Shown here: in pieces, positions 10,807-20,896 of the stretch
Numbering within the stretch: position 1 is the stretch's first letter
Layout: every line of letters begins with the position of its first letter
From: Branchiostoma floridae
Taxonomy: Eukaryota > Chordata > Leptocardii > Amphioxiformes > Branchiostomatidae
Assembly (NCBI RefSeq): GCF_000003815.2
Contig: NC_049995.1
Span: forward strand, 11,223,248 to 11,287,247
Reading direction: 5' to 3'
Length of the DNA stretch: 64,000 nucleotides
The notes under the pieces: generated by a model
What the model was told of the DNA's origin: nothing
Databases searched by the model: none
The model's input: the letters and a program-made list of their open reading frames with translations, nothing else
Translations under genes and position numbers: made by a program

Positions 10807-11439
10807 TTGCTTAAAAAGGTGTTTTCGTGCTGTGACAGCACGGACGGGACCGCCATGGCGCGGTTTGACCTGAAGAGTAGCTATCATGGCCGCGGTATTG
10901 CGGTGGACATGCGCACTAACCACATCCTGGTGACTAATCCAGACAATAGCGAAGTTCAGGTGTTCCGACCGGACGGCTCCCTGGTGCGGGCAGTCCGGCA
11001 TCCACGGACGGGTGAGATGAGACGCTCATTGTACGTCACCGTGGACGGGGAAGGGAACATTCTTGTGTCTGACTGGGGCCGCGACTCTGTCTACGTGTAT
11101 GACGAGTCCGGCAAGTTCCTGTTCCAGTTCGGAGGGAGTGGAAGTGGTGAAGGTCAGCTGAGCTTTCCTCACGCTATCTGTACACACAGGGCAGGTAACA
11201 TCATCGTGGCGGACTCTGGGAACGAGAGGGTTCAGATCTTTACACGTCACGGCGAGTTTGTCCGTACCGTCCGTACCGGGTCGAAGCCGGAAGGCCTGGC
11301 TGTGGGACCCGAAGGGCAGCTAATTGTGACCAATTATTGGGACGATACTGTGACTATATATCCCAGTTATCATATAGCCAGGCGCCGCGGACCAATCAGA
11401 AAGCCCCGTTCCACGTTGGTTATGACGCCGTACTCATAG
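10807..11439 (+). CDS. NHL-repeat protein (TRIM2/3/71-like), C-terminal exon or fragment
   Basis: The 210-residue frame contains four NHL beta-propeller blades. The typical motif pattern is G-x-A-V-D...ILVTN...VQVF, VTVDGEGNILVSDWGRDSVYVY, GNIIVADSGNERVQIF and GPEGQLIVTNYWDDTVTIY, at roughly residues 25-65, 72-115, 120-155 and 160-190. NHL propellers usually have six blades and follow RING/B-box/coiled-coil domains in TRIM proteins. None of those are present upstream here. The start is uncertain. A possible splice acceptor (cgtgctgtgacAG, 10837-10838) or the ATG at 10855 would fit better than the first codon of the frame. The segment is clearly richer in G+C than the DNA around it, as expected of a real exon. 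It may be the terminal exon of a gene with distant exons, or an isolated duplicated exon in this repeat-rich spacer. Confidence 0.7.
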   Translation: MLKKVFSCCDSTDGTAMARFDLKSSYHGRGIAVDMRTNHILVTNPDNSEVQVFRPDGSLVRAVRHPRTGEMRRSLYVTVDGEGNILVSDWGRDSVYVYDESGKFLFQFGGSGSGEGQLSFPHAICTHRAGNIIVADSGNERVQIFTRHGEFVRTVRTGSKPEGLAVGPEGQLIVTNYWDDTVTIYPSYHIARRRGPIRKPRSTLVMTPYS

Positions 11440-11454
11440 ATTCCGGCCAGGCCG

Positions 11455-11545
11455 GTGTGTATCGCTCATCTGATTGGTCAAAATGAGTCGACACCGGCAC
11501 CAGTGTCGATGCAAGGAGCGATACACATTGGCCAATCAAAAGGAG
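11455..11545. repeat. Imperfect inverted repeat (hairpin), about 80 bp
   Basis: GTGTATCGCTC and its complement GAGCGATACAC flank an inner complementary pair GTCGACAC/GTGTCGAT, with CCAAT-type sequence on both outer arms. It starts just after the NHL stop codon and could be a small MITE or a 3' structure. It is seen directly; the function is unknown. Confidence 0.5.
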
Positions 11546-11689
11546 CGAACATATACCAGAGCAGACGGAACAAGTGCAGACTGTAAGGGTAATGGCTCCT
11601 GACATAGATAATAAGTTTTGTTGTTTCTGTTGGAAAAATAATAGAAATTGGGCAAATATAGTCAGATAACACGCCAGAGGAGTTAGCTG

Positions 11690-12478
11690 GTCGCAAATCA
11701 TACGGACCTCATACGGACTTGAATGTATACGCACGTGTGAATCCTGCTTAATGCGGATGTCGCTTTACTTTTGGTTTGTCCATAAAGGTTGTATGGTGTG
11801 AGCTGTAAAGCTCATACTACATTTGAATGTAAAATTTGTAACGACTATCCAAACAACAGTTTACTGATGAAGGGACACGATGATGACATGTTAACATCAC
11901 CATGGATTATCGGCGGAACAATTAGATACTTAGTACTAAATACAGACCTCTACGTCATATCTACATATCAACAAGTATGTAGTATTAGTGCTTGAGTTGA
12001 ATTGAACTTGCATTAAATTGAATTGTTTTTTGTGAGATGCCATTATCAGTTTTGCACCAGTGAAATTTATGCTTTCTTTGCATGAAAATGATTATGATTT
12101 TTTGTGGTCTAATTTATGATAAGTATATCAACCATAGTTTCAACATCCTACAAAAAGAGGATCCCAAAGAAAACCATAACATTCACATAGGACGTCTAGC
12201 GGACGATTGTTAAAAAAAAACTCCGTACCTTCTGTAGGTATAAATAATGCTATTCTTCAGTAATACATTACCTGTGACGACATAACAAATTTTAAGAAAT
12301 AATTTGAATTTGTTCCTTTTTTCATAATAGTGCTGCCGTTTCATCTCCAAGCAGATGTTGTGAAGTAAAGACGTCGGCAGATCCTTTACGTCGAGATAAC
12401 AAATGTATCTTAACACCTAGCGGATACTGCTGGTACTACAGACATTAGGGGTTCAGTAGAACCCAATTTACAACTAAC
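11690..12478. repeat. Dispersed repeat R, copy 1 (uninterrupted)
   Basis: The segment from atacggacctcatacggactt to acatatgtcct matches 14408-14734 plus 19078-19530 in the second zinc-finger locus with few differences. There it is split by the 4.3-kb TTAA element. This copy is the empty site for that insertion, with TTAA at 12013-12016. No long ORF is kept between copies beyond about 65 codons, so coding is unlikely. R may be a low-copy transposon or a segmental duplication. Confidence 0.75.
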
Positions 12479-12824
12479 ATATGTCCTGTGTATGTACGGC
12501 AACGCCCATTCAACATTTTCTTATCATATCCGAATTGTTTGCGTCACTAGCGGGTAAAACTTCGCTGTTCAATCAGAAAACAGCGATCCTGAACAAGTCC
12601 AACGAATACAGAGCAAGAATACAAAGTTGGTATATTTGTTGAATTAGAATGTTTATGTACCATCCAGGCTACAAAAAATATGCCTCGGAAAAATATACGC
12701 TATCTCTGTACTGATAGATCCTGATAGTCTGAGTACCATCATCCATAGTGACCGGTGGCTGAAGAGCAATCGAAAGTTTTGAGCCAACAGCAGCCGAACG
12801 ATGATGATGATGTCACTACGGAGG

Positions 12825-13251
12825 ATGGCACTTGTACCGGTACAAAACCGTTTTTTTCTTATTGGACCGGTCCAAGAAAACCGGACCTGAAAAAAATTGG
12901 TTGACTTGATGTTGGACCTATTGGAATATGACCAGATAACTGTATATGACTAGGCAGTCACACGTTTCGGGGCTTACCGGTTGAGGAAAATAACAAGAGC
13001 GAAGTAGAGTAGAGTCTATAATCATTACTACCAAGTTTTACAGTCAATCGTACAGAGGTAGTTTAGTAATAGCCTTGTAGGATTTTAAAACGCCAGTGGG
13101 AGTTTTTTGTAGCGAAATGGACCATTGTTTTGAGTATCGTCCATTTACAAGTTTTCACATACTGAATCAGGTTCAGGTCCAAACCTGAACCTAATAACCC
13201 GGACCTGTACCGGACCTGTACCTGAATTTTCTGTACCGGTACCCACCCCTA
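12825..13251. mobile_element. hAT-like MITE (GGGGTGGGTACCGGTAC ends), copy 1
   Basis: The right end reads GTACCGGTACCCACCCCTA and the left part has the same CCGGTAC-rich composition. It interrupts the promoter-side duplication: copy 1 at about 1490 lacks it. It is the same family as 16619-17029, which has a clean 8-bp target duplication. The left terminus is partly lost. Confidence 0.65.
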
Positions 13252-13257
13252 GTACTC

Positions 13258-13503
13258 GGGCTGCTGTATTCCTTCAATAAATCTTGAGCGGGGAGATCGC
13301 GACAACTGTTGGATAAGCAGGTAGTAATGTTTGACCCATGGTTATAGACTACTTCCGGGTCAGCTTCCTGAGTGACTTTCTGTGACAGCGTCTAGCAGTT
13401 TTGAAAGTTTTCGTTCTTTCAACGGAAAGTACACTACAACATTCTCGATGTAAGACAGCCATCTGGCGTTTTCCTGACAGATAAGGAATTTGGGCTTGTT
13501 AAG
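13258..13503 (+). promoter_or_regulatory. Promoter and noncoding first exon of zinc-finger gene copy 2
   Basis: This is the paralogue of 1505-1774. It keeps ACTTCCGG at 13351-13358 and the donor AAG/GTAAGAG at 13503/13504. Intron sequence after the donor also matches copy 1 for about 150 bp. It is followed by poly-C/poly-G runs (13676-13692, 13802-13812), which lie where copy 1 carries its transposon. Confidence 0.55.
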
Positions 13504-13689
13504 GTAAGAGGATCTGTTGTACTATGATTCCAAAAGCTCTGTAGATTTGATAGAAAAAGCGAAACGTTTTCATGAGACATATGTTTTTTGATGCTGCAGC
13601 ACTTTGTCAGTTTATGGGGTCCGATTGAAACTATTTCTACCGTCCGTCGCTGTTGAGATCTTTGAGGGGGAAATACCCCCCCCCCCCCC

Positions 13690-14290
13690 CCAAATGCCCG
13701 TTTTCCACACCAGAAATGGGGAAAACCGTCGGACATGTAGAGGATATTAAAAATAACGCGTACTGGAATGGGGGTCTTTAAGGGTTTTACTGTGTATACT
13801 TGGGGGGGGGGGGTTGTTGTAAAGACAAGTGAATACGCTTTAAGTGTTTAGAAGTATTCCTGCTAAGATTACAGATATAAAATTAACTGAGAAAAATCCA
13901 TACTGGCATGAAGAGACACTTGATAAGGGTTAAGTATACTCCGAATTCCCCCATCCACCCCTTTTCAGAAACTTCCCGCCATCTGGTGTTCATTATGACG
14001 TGTTTGGTATTTACGGGGAGGTTCAGTAATGAATAGAAAGACATCAGGGATAGTTTAGGGAGGTTTTATTTCTTTGGTGACGTGAAAACTATATCATGCA
14101 TTTAGCTCAGGGAAGTTTCATTGCTAACATAGAGAACAAAATCATGGATGGTAAAGGGCGGTTTCATTGCTAATGTGGAGAATTGCATCATGTATAGTTA
14201 AGGGAAGTTTCATTACTAATTCAGAGGCCGACGTCACGAATGGTTTAGCAAAGTTTCATTGTACATGTTGTATGTCTGCCTGCAAATTTA
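13690..14290 (+). other. Intron of zinc-finger copy 2, paralogous to 3390-3900
   Basis: Noncoding sequence matching copy 1 (for example catactggcatgaag, attatgacgtgttt, tttacggggaggt). Near 14010-14260 it carries four or five loose repeats of a unit like tagtttagggaagtttcattgctaa. Copy 1 shows the same repeat near 3755-3880. No gene is seen. Confidence 0.6.
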
Positions 14291-14407
14291 TACGCCTCGA
14301 ACAGTTAGCTCCCCTGGCATGTCATGTGACTATTTTTGTCCAATTTCTGCTATTTTTTCAGCGAATTTTGGGGCCTGGTAGCTATGTAGGGGCTAAGAAC
14401 ACGGTGC

Positions 14408-14734
14408 TAAGAATTCCATACGGACCTCATACGGACTTGGATGTATACGCACGTGTGAATCCTGCTTAATGCGGATGTCGCTTTACTTTTAGTTTGTCCA
14501 TAAAGGTTGTATGCTGTGAGCTGTAAAGCTCATACTATATTTGAATGTAACGACTATCCAAACAGCAGTTTACTGATGAAGGGACACGATGATGACATGT
14601 TAACATCACCATGGATTATCGGCGGAACAATTAGATACTTAGTACTAAATACAGACCTCTACGTCATATCTACATATCAACAAGTATGTAGTATTAGTGC
14701 TTGAGTTGAATTGAACTTGCATTAACTTGATTAA
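14408..14734. repeat. Dispersed repeat R, copy 2, left half
   Basis: Matches 11694-12016. The R insertion in this locus is bounded by a near-identical stretch tgttgtatgtctgcctg at about 14266 and 19540, which looks like a long duplicated target or the paralogous sequence repeated at both edges. A segment of about 70-100 bp left of R (about 14303-14370) is present next to copy 1 in the opposite orientation (11595-11690). Confidence 0.65.
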
Positions 14735-15767
14735 GAGTCATTGCAGGAGAAAACCAGGCAAAACCAGGCAGAGGTCGGAAGATGGGGGTCGGCCAAATCA
14801 ACTCAAACTTTTTATGTGTGATAGGTATGGGGAACTATGAACAGCCATATGATTAAAGCCCTCCAGCTATTTTTCGTTATTGCGTTCTGGGGCCCCCCTC
14901 TGAGACCCTCCAAAATCAAACTATTGATGACTGAAAATTACTGAAATTGCGATGGCTATTCTGATACTTCTGATAAGGATATGACAAAAAGTTTTATATT
15001 CCCATATTTCATGTTTTCTTAAGTTTTACTGACAAAAATTTGAAGATGAAGTATTGAAATCAAGAGGGCGTTACAGGGGGTTACCAGAACCAATGAAAAC
15101 ACGATTTTCAACTCTCTGAATTTCTGTGATATTTAAGAGGCTTGTTCTCCGACAACCAGCAATTTAGATGAATGGTTTTACCTTTACTGTAGAGAGGAAT
15201 ATCTACTAATTGAAAATCAAGCGTCGTCTAATTGGGCCATGTATACCAAGAGCCGTGAGCGGGGGGTCTTTATGGGGATTTTCCAGGTTTTTGACTATGT
15301 TAAAACAGGTAATAACTGCTCACTATGGGCTAATGGACGGCAACTTTTTGGTGTCCCTGTGTAGGATCACTGCTTAATTGTCAAAATTGCTTCAACTAAT
15401 TGCAAGTAATTATTGGGGCTCTGTATGGGGGATATAAGGCTACTTGAAAATGAATTATGCTGGTTTTACCCACATTTGTTGCTCTGTAAGTCCTCAAATA
15501 GTACATAGTACTTACAGAATCATAATGATTATGTATTTACCATGTGGTACTTAATAAAAGAGGCTCTGCATGGGGGTTATCAGGTCTCTACGTACATGAT
15601 ATACTCTAACCGTCATTGCATCAGAACTCTGGCAGAAGCGAGAAGAACTCGGTCAGCAATCTTCTGCGCATACTTTGCATGTGAGATAGGTGGGTTTGGG
15701 AATTATAAATTAAGAGCCATCGAATCAAAAGTCCCATGTTCTTTATAGTATAGAGTTATGGATCCCA

Positions 15768-17400
15768 ATGGCTGCAGTAATTACGACGGGCGATGAAGGC
15801 AAGTATGATGTGGAGTGTTTTGTCCACATTTTCAACAACTGCCGACAGGACTGGTCAGCTGTCTGTGCTATTCTGCAAAGTGTACTTCAGACCTTCAAGT
15901 CCGAGAATCTTTTACTAATACAGGTGTGTTTTGGAGAAAATGCAGGGTGCTATCACTGTTCTCTGCTGATGTTGACTCTGCCAGCGATCGGTCAGAAAAC
16001 TAGCATATCAGTTCTGCGCTTAGACTTCTCAGACCCTCAGGAGGCAAGGACATTTGTGACCGCAAGATAGCATCAATGAAGACTCATAAGACGGTACATC
16101 AATGAAAAACATGATGTCTTGACCGTTGAAGACATGAAAGAAGCGTCGGAGTCCCATGGAGGCATAGAGGACTGTAGAATTGCGGTGGCACAAACAGGTG
16201 AAGCAAACAAAGAGCAGTGCAAGGCAAACATGGGAAGGTGTCAAGTCATAGAACAATTTCTTGTTTGCAACTGATTGAGACATACTAGTACGAGTCTGGA
16301 GAGCCTTTGGTGTTGGGGTTGGAGAAGTGGTGAACTTTGCCACGGTACCACAGATACATGACCTTCCAACCCTGACACATCACCGTTTGGTACCCCACAG
16401 TCACAAACGAGTCACATCACAGCATCAGCAGTTGGTCAAAGTCAGTGTTGTTCTGCTGCCCTGAGCCAGGATATGTGACAGCCTTCAGCTCAGCCAAAAA
16501 GCTAGAAGACGTTGGAGAACACTTTAAAGAACTGGAGCGGGAGTCCAACGTTACATAGTATTACATTGTACAACAAAACAAGCAGTGGGCTCAAGCTGTG
16601 ACTGCAATAGCTCATGGCTAGGGGTGGGTACCAGTACAGAAAATTCAGGTCCAGGTCCAGAGGATCAGGTCCAGGTCCAGTCCTGAACCTGATTCATTAT
16701 GTGAGAACTTGTGAATGGACGATACGCAAAACAATGGTCCATTTTGCTGAAAAAAAATCTGTATTGTGTAGTATTCGACTCCCATTGGTGTTTTATAAAT
16801 CCTACAAGGCTAACTACCTCTGTACGAGTGACTGTAAAAGTTGGTAAAATTACTATAGAGTGTACTCTGCTTCGCTCTTGTTATAACCCCGAAAACGTGT
16901 GGATGCCTGATCATATAATCAGTTCATTTTTCAATCGGTCCAACATCCGGTCCATCGATTTTTTTCAGGTCCGGTTTTTCTGGACCGGTGCAATGAGGAA
17001 AACCGGTATTGTACCGGTATCCAGCCCTACTCATGGCCCTGGCCTATCCTCACAGTCACAAGGAGAAGAATCCGGAAAATGCGGCCAACGGATGTCAGAC
17101 AAGATGAAAACTTAGGCCTATCTGACTGACATTTTCAATCGGGGGCTACGTCTGGGCAGAAAGCTGACGCTGTGCAAGTGGCCCACGAGATGTGCACAGC
17201 ACGTTAGGGAATCTGATGGCAAGCGGTTGTTCCAGCCCAGCGAGTGGCACACAGCCAAGCAGATTACAAGCTATTTTACAAGACTTTCAGCAGCACAAAG
17301 ACAACGAGAAAGCACAGAATCTGTGGTCACTCAGACATGGAAGCAATGGATGAGGAAAGCGAGTGGCATGCAGGCGCTGCGAAAGAAACTGTGTATACTT
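15768..17400 (+). pseudogene. Decayed transposase-like ORF inside the TTAA element
   Basis: Pieces of one protein can be followed through several frames. First comes KYDVECFVHIFNNCRQDWSA and AGCYHCSLLMLTLPAIGQ (15800-16000), then DFSDPQ and, after a frameshift near 16040, GGKDICDRKIASMKTH. A further frameshift near 16085 leads into IRRYINEKHDVLTVEDMK and CRIAVAQTG. VWRAFGVGVGEVVNF follows (16290-16345), then a finger-like CPEPGYVTAFSSAKKLED (16455-16510). After the nested hAT element come IFNRGLRLGRKLTLCKW and WHTAKQITSYFTRLSAAQR (17130-17310). I remember similar proteins, with a KD-x-CDR...IRRY-x-NE stretch and a terminal finger, as repetitive genes in many invertebrates. That they are transposases is inference. 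The copy is dead, with at least three frameshifts and several stops. Confidence 0.6.
16619..17029. mobile_element. hAT-like MITE with 8-bp target duplication, nested
   Basis: The 411-bp element with ends TAGGGGTGGGTACC.../...GGTATCCAGCCCTA is flanked by a perfect 8-bp duplication CTCATGGC (16611-16618 and 17030-17037). This is the hallmark of hAT elements. It is inserted in the dead transposase frame, so it came later than the TTAA element. It has no transposase of its own. Confidence 0.85.
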
Positions 17401-19077
17401 TAATTCTAAGTATTGACTACAGTCATCCTGTCATGTTTGAAGACATAAACTTGTGCAAACTGGCTAAAACCAAAGGTCTCAAATCAATAAAGCTAAAGCA
17501 ACTGAAGTGCATAACAGATCATTTCCATCTACCCATTACAGGTTCTACGACAAGGAAAGTCATACAGGCATTAGAGAACATCCTATCCACATGTAGATGT
17601 GTTGATTTTTTTTTTGTAATTTGACAAAGTTTTGTAACATGATTTTTACAACTGTGTAGAAACTCTGTACCAAACATGTGAATTTTTAGGCCTAGCCACA
17701 ATTGTAATCTCTTACCCTTTGCAGGTAAAAAAATTACATCAGATCCAGCTTATTGTACTAGTCCAAGAAAACTGAAAGTGTGCATTTGTGAATATGCATT
17801 TCAGCAGTGAGTTTGTGTATTTTGCAGACTGTATGATCCCTTGTAATAGGGTTCTATATGTAGGTTTCTCATAGACTTAATGTTTCTAGTCTGTCCTTAT
17901 GGTGATGAATAAATTAACAGTCAGGCATACTAACAAACCATTGGTATACTTTTACACATCGTATTTGGTAATAGCTAAAATTCTTTGTTAGGGTCATGTT
18001 TCTATGTTGTAGATTGCCTATCATAGTATGCGGTCATTCATGTGGCCTGCAGTGCAGTAAATAGTATGTGGAGTATACTGATAACCCCCATGTAGATCCT
18101 TTTAAATTATGTATCACATGGGGAAAGCACACTTTGTAAGGGACTTCTACTAATTGACGTCTTAGAGATACTTAGATGTGTAAAAGCAGCTTAATTTTAT
18201 TTCACATATCCTTATATGCCCCATACAGAGCCCAAATGAATAGCAGTAATTAGTTATAGCTTCTTTTGACGGTTAAAAATTGTTCCTATACAGAGACACA
18301 AATAAATGACATAACTTACCCCATATTGACCACTTACAGAGCAACAAATGTGGGTAAAACCAGCATAATTCATTTTCAAGTAGCCTTATATCCCCCATAC
18401 AGAGCCCCAATAATTACTTGCAATTAGTTGAAGCATTTTTGACAATTAAGCAGTGATCCTACACAGGGACACCAAAAAGTTGCCGTCCATTAGGCCATAG
18501 TGAGCAGTTATTACCTGTTTTAACATAGTCAAAAACCTGGAAAATCCCCATAAAGACCCCCGCTCACGGCTCGTGGTATACATGGCCCAATTAGACGACG
18601 CTTGATTTTCAATTAGTAGATATTCCTCTCTACAGTAAAGGTAAAACCATTCATTTAAATTGCTGGTTGTCGGAGAACAAGCCCCTTAAATATCACAGAA
18701 ATTCAGAGAGTTGAAAATCGTGTTTTCATTGGTTCTGGTAACCCCCTGTAACGCCCTCTTGATTTCAATACTTCATCTTCAAATTTTTGTCAGTAAAACT
18801 TAAGAAAACATGAAATATGGGAATATAAAACTTTTTGTCATATCTTAATCAGAAGTATCAGAATAGCCATCGCAATTTCAGTAATTTTCAGTCATCAATA
18901 GTTTGATTTTGGAGGGTCTCAGAGGGGGGCCACAGAACGCCATAACGAAAAATAGCTGGAGGGTTTTAATCATATGGCTGTCCATAGTTCCCCATACCTA
19001 TCACACATAAAAAGTTTGAGTTGATTTGGCCGACCCCCATCTTCCGACCTCTGCCTGGTTTTCTCCTGCAATGACTC

Positions 19078-19538
19078 TTAAATTGAATTGTTTTTTGTGA
19101 GTTTTGCACCAGTGAAATTTATGCTTTCTTTGCATGAAAATGATTATGATTTTTTGTGGTCTAATTTATGATAAGTATCAACCATAGTTTCAACATCCTA
19201 CAAAAAGAGGATCCCAAAGAAAACCATAACATTCACATAGGACGTCTAGCGATCGATTGTTAAAAAAAAACTCCGTACCTTCTGTAGGTATAAATAATGC
19301 TATTCTTCAGTAATACATGACCTGTGACGACATAACAAATTTTAAGAAATAAATTGAATTTGTTCCTTTTTTCATAATAGTGCTGCCGTTTCATCTCCAA
19401 GCAGATGTTGTGAAGTAAAGACGTCGGCCGATCCTTTACGTCGAGATAACAAATGTATCTTAACACCTAGCGGATACTGCTGGTACTACAGACATTAGGG
19501 GTTCAGTAGAACCCAATTTACAACTAACATATGTCCTA
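19078..19538. repeat. Dispersed repeat R, copy 2, right half
   Basis: Matches 12013-12478 almost base for base (for example taaaaaaaaactccgtacct and the block ending acatatgtcct). A 12-bp segment present in copy 1 near 12037 is missing here. It is followed at once by the zinc-finger exon region. Confidence 0.65.
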
Positions 19539-19785
19539 TGTTGTATGTCTGCCTGAAAATTTATGCAGGCAGTTATAACCAAGGCCATATGATTTCTAAC
19601 TCTAAATATCAGTCATCCTATGATTCCCAGAGGGTACCTAATGCATGAGGTTCAAGCCTTCAAGGGTAATATTAAAGATGGACATTAACATCAAGCAGGG
19701 GCGCAAATGTACAAGTCATCATAATTATACTTTCATTCAAGATTGTTTATCTTGTCTCCACAGAAGTTGTACTAGATATACGAGG

Positions 19786-20715
19786 ATGACGTCAACAAGC
19801 AACATGCAGACTTTGGATAATGCCAGGAGAAAGGAAAAGAACGGTTTGCAATGTAGAAGGGAAGAGAAACCTTACAAGTGTGAAGAGTGCAGCAGCCAGT
19901 TCAGATGGCTGAGTGCTCTGAAGACTCACATGCGGGCTCACACAGGGGAGAAACCCTACAGTTGTGAGGAGTGCAATATGCAGTTCAGCCAAATGAGTGC
20001 CCTGAAGACCCACATGCGGACTCACACAGGGGAGAAACCGTACCAGTGTGAGGAATGCAGTATGCAGTTCAGTCAAATGAGTGCTCTGAAGACTCACATG
20101 CGGACTCACACAAGGGAGAAACCCTATAGTTGTGAAGAGTGTAGTGTGCAGTTCAGTCATATGAGTGCTCTGAAGGGTCACATGCACACTCACACTGGGA
20201 AGAAACCATATATGTGTGAGGAGTGCAGCAGGCAGTTCAGTCATCTTGGTAATCTGAAGAGACACATGCGGACTCACACAGGGGAGAAACCCTACAAGTG
20301 TGAGGAATGCAGCAGGCAGTTCAGTCAGCTGGGTCATCTGAAGACCCACATGCGAACTCACACAGGGGAGAAACCTTACAAGTGTGAAGAGTGCAGCAGA
20401 CAATTCAGTGAGCTGGGTCATCTGAAGACCCACATGCGAACTCACACAGGGGAGAAACCTTACAAGTGTGAAGAGTGCAGCAGACAATTCAGTGAGCTGG
20501 GTGTTCTGAAGACTCACATGCGGACTCACACAGGGGAGAAACCATATATGTGTGGGGAGTGCAGGAGGCAGTTTAGTCAGCTGAGTAATCTAAAGAAACA
20601 CATGCAGACTCACACAGGGAAGAAACGCTTCAAGTGTGATGAGTGCAGCAAGCAGTTCAGTGAGCTGTATAATCTAAAGACACACATGCGGACTCACACA
20701 GTGAAGAAATCATAG
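19786..20715 (+). CDS. C2H2 zinc-finger protein, copy 2 of a tandem pair (truncated)
   Basis: This paralogue of the gene at 4132-5151 starts at the equivalent ATG (MTSTSNMQTL...), 22 bp after a good acceptor tctccacAG at 19762-19763. It encodes ten complete C2H2 fingers, mostly of the form [28 protein letters not shown], and ends at a TAG (20713-20715) in what should be the TAC/Tyr of the next finger. Fingers 6 to 8 are nearly identical in DNA, so the array has expanded by unequal exchange. The frame is also open upstream to 19645, as in copy 1. It is probably a nuclear DNA-binding protein. The basic leader RRKEKNGLQCRREEKP is shared with copy 1. The truncated product still has an intact array and may work. 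Confidence 0.85.
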   Translation: MTSTSNMQTLDNARRKEKNGLQCRREEKPYKCEECSSQFRWLSALKTHMRAHTGEKPYSCEECNMQFSQMSALKTHMRTHTGEKPYQCEECSMQFSQMSALKTHMRTHTREKPYSCEECSVQFSHMSALKGHMHTHTGKKPYMCEECSRQFSHLGNLKRHMRTHTGEKPYKCEECSRQFSQLGHLKTHMRTHTGEKPYKCEECSRQFSELGHLKTHMRTHTGEKPYKCEECSRQFSELGVLKTHMRTHTGEKPYMCGECRRQFSQLSNLKKHMQTHTGKKRFKCDECSKQFSELYNLKTHMRTHTVKKS

Positions 20716-20896
20716 AAGTGTCAGGAATGCAGCAGGCAGTTCAGTAAGCTGGGTAATCTGAAAAGACACATGCGGACTCATATATCATACAGGTGAGAAA
20801 CTCTACAGGTGTGAAGAGTGCAGCAGGCAGTTCAGTAGGTCAGAAATTCTGAAGGACCACATGCGGACTCACGGAGGAGATGCCCTTCAAGTGTAG
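20716..20896 (+). pseudogene. Lost C-terminal fingers of zinc-finger copy 2
   Basis: Directly after the premature TAG, the same frame continues as a finger ([19 protein letters not shown]). A 7-bp insertion (atatcat, near 20780) then shifts the frame. A last finger follows in the new frame, ending in GGDALQV and a TAG at 20894-20896, which is exactly how copy 1 ends. So two fingers were cut off by one nonsense change plus one indel. Confidence 0.8.

Larger units (their letters stand above)
14735..19077. mobile_element. 4.3-kb transposon with ~0.75-kb inverted repeats and TTAA ends
   Basis: The element starts GAGTCATTGCAGGAG and ends CTCCTGCAATGACTC, bounded by TTAA at 14731-14734 and 19078-19081. 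The inverted repeats are about 757 bp on the left (14735-15491) and 746 bp on the right (18332-19077), and differ by only a few substitutions and short indels. It is inserted in repeat R; the uninterrupted R at 12013 shows one TTAA. The left flank has about nine extra bases relative to that empty site, so the target duplication is likely but not proven. TTAA duplication with GAG termini would suit Kolobok-type elements; piggyBac usually starts CCC. The centre carries a broken transposase-like frame and a nested hAT element. Confidence 0.75.

Noticed and set aside
11789..11995. 65-68 codon frame shared by both R copies (also at 14507-14704)
   Set aside because: Similarity between copies runs evenly through coding and noncoding parts, with a 12-bp deletion inside the frame in copy 2 and no known domain.
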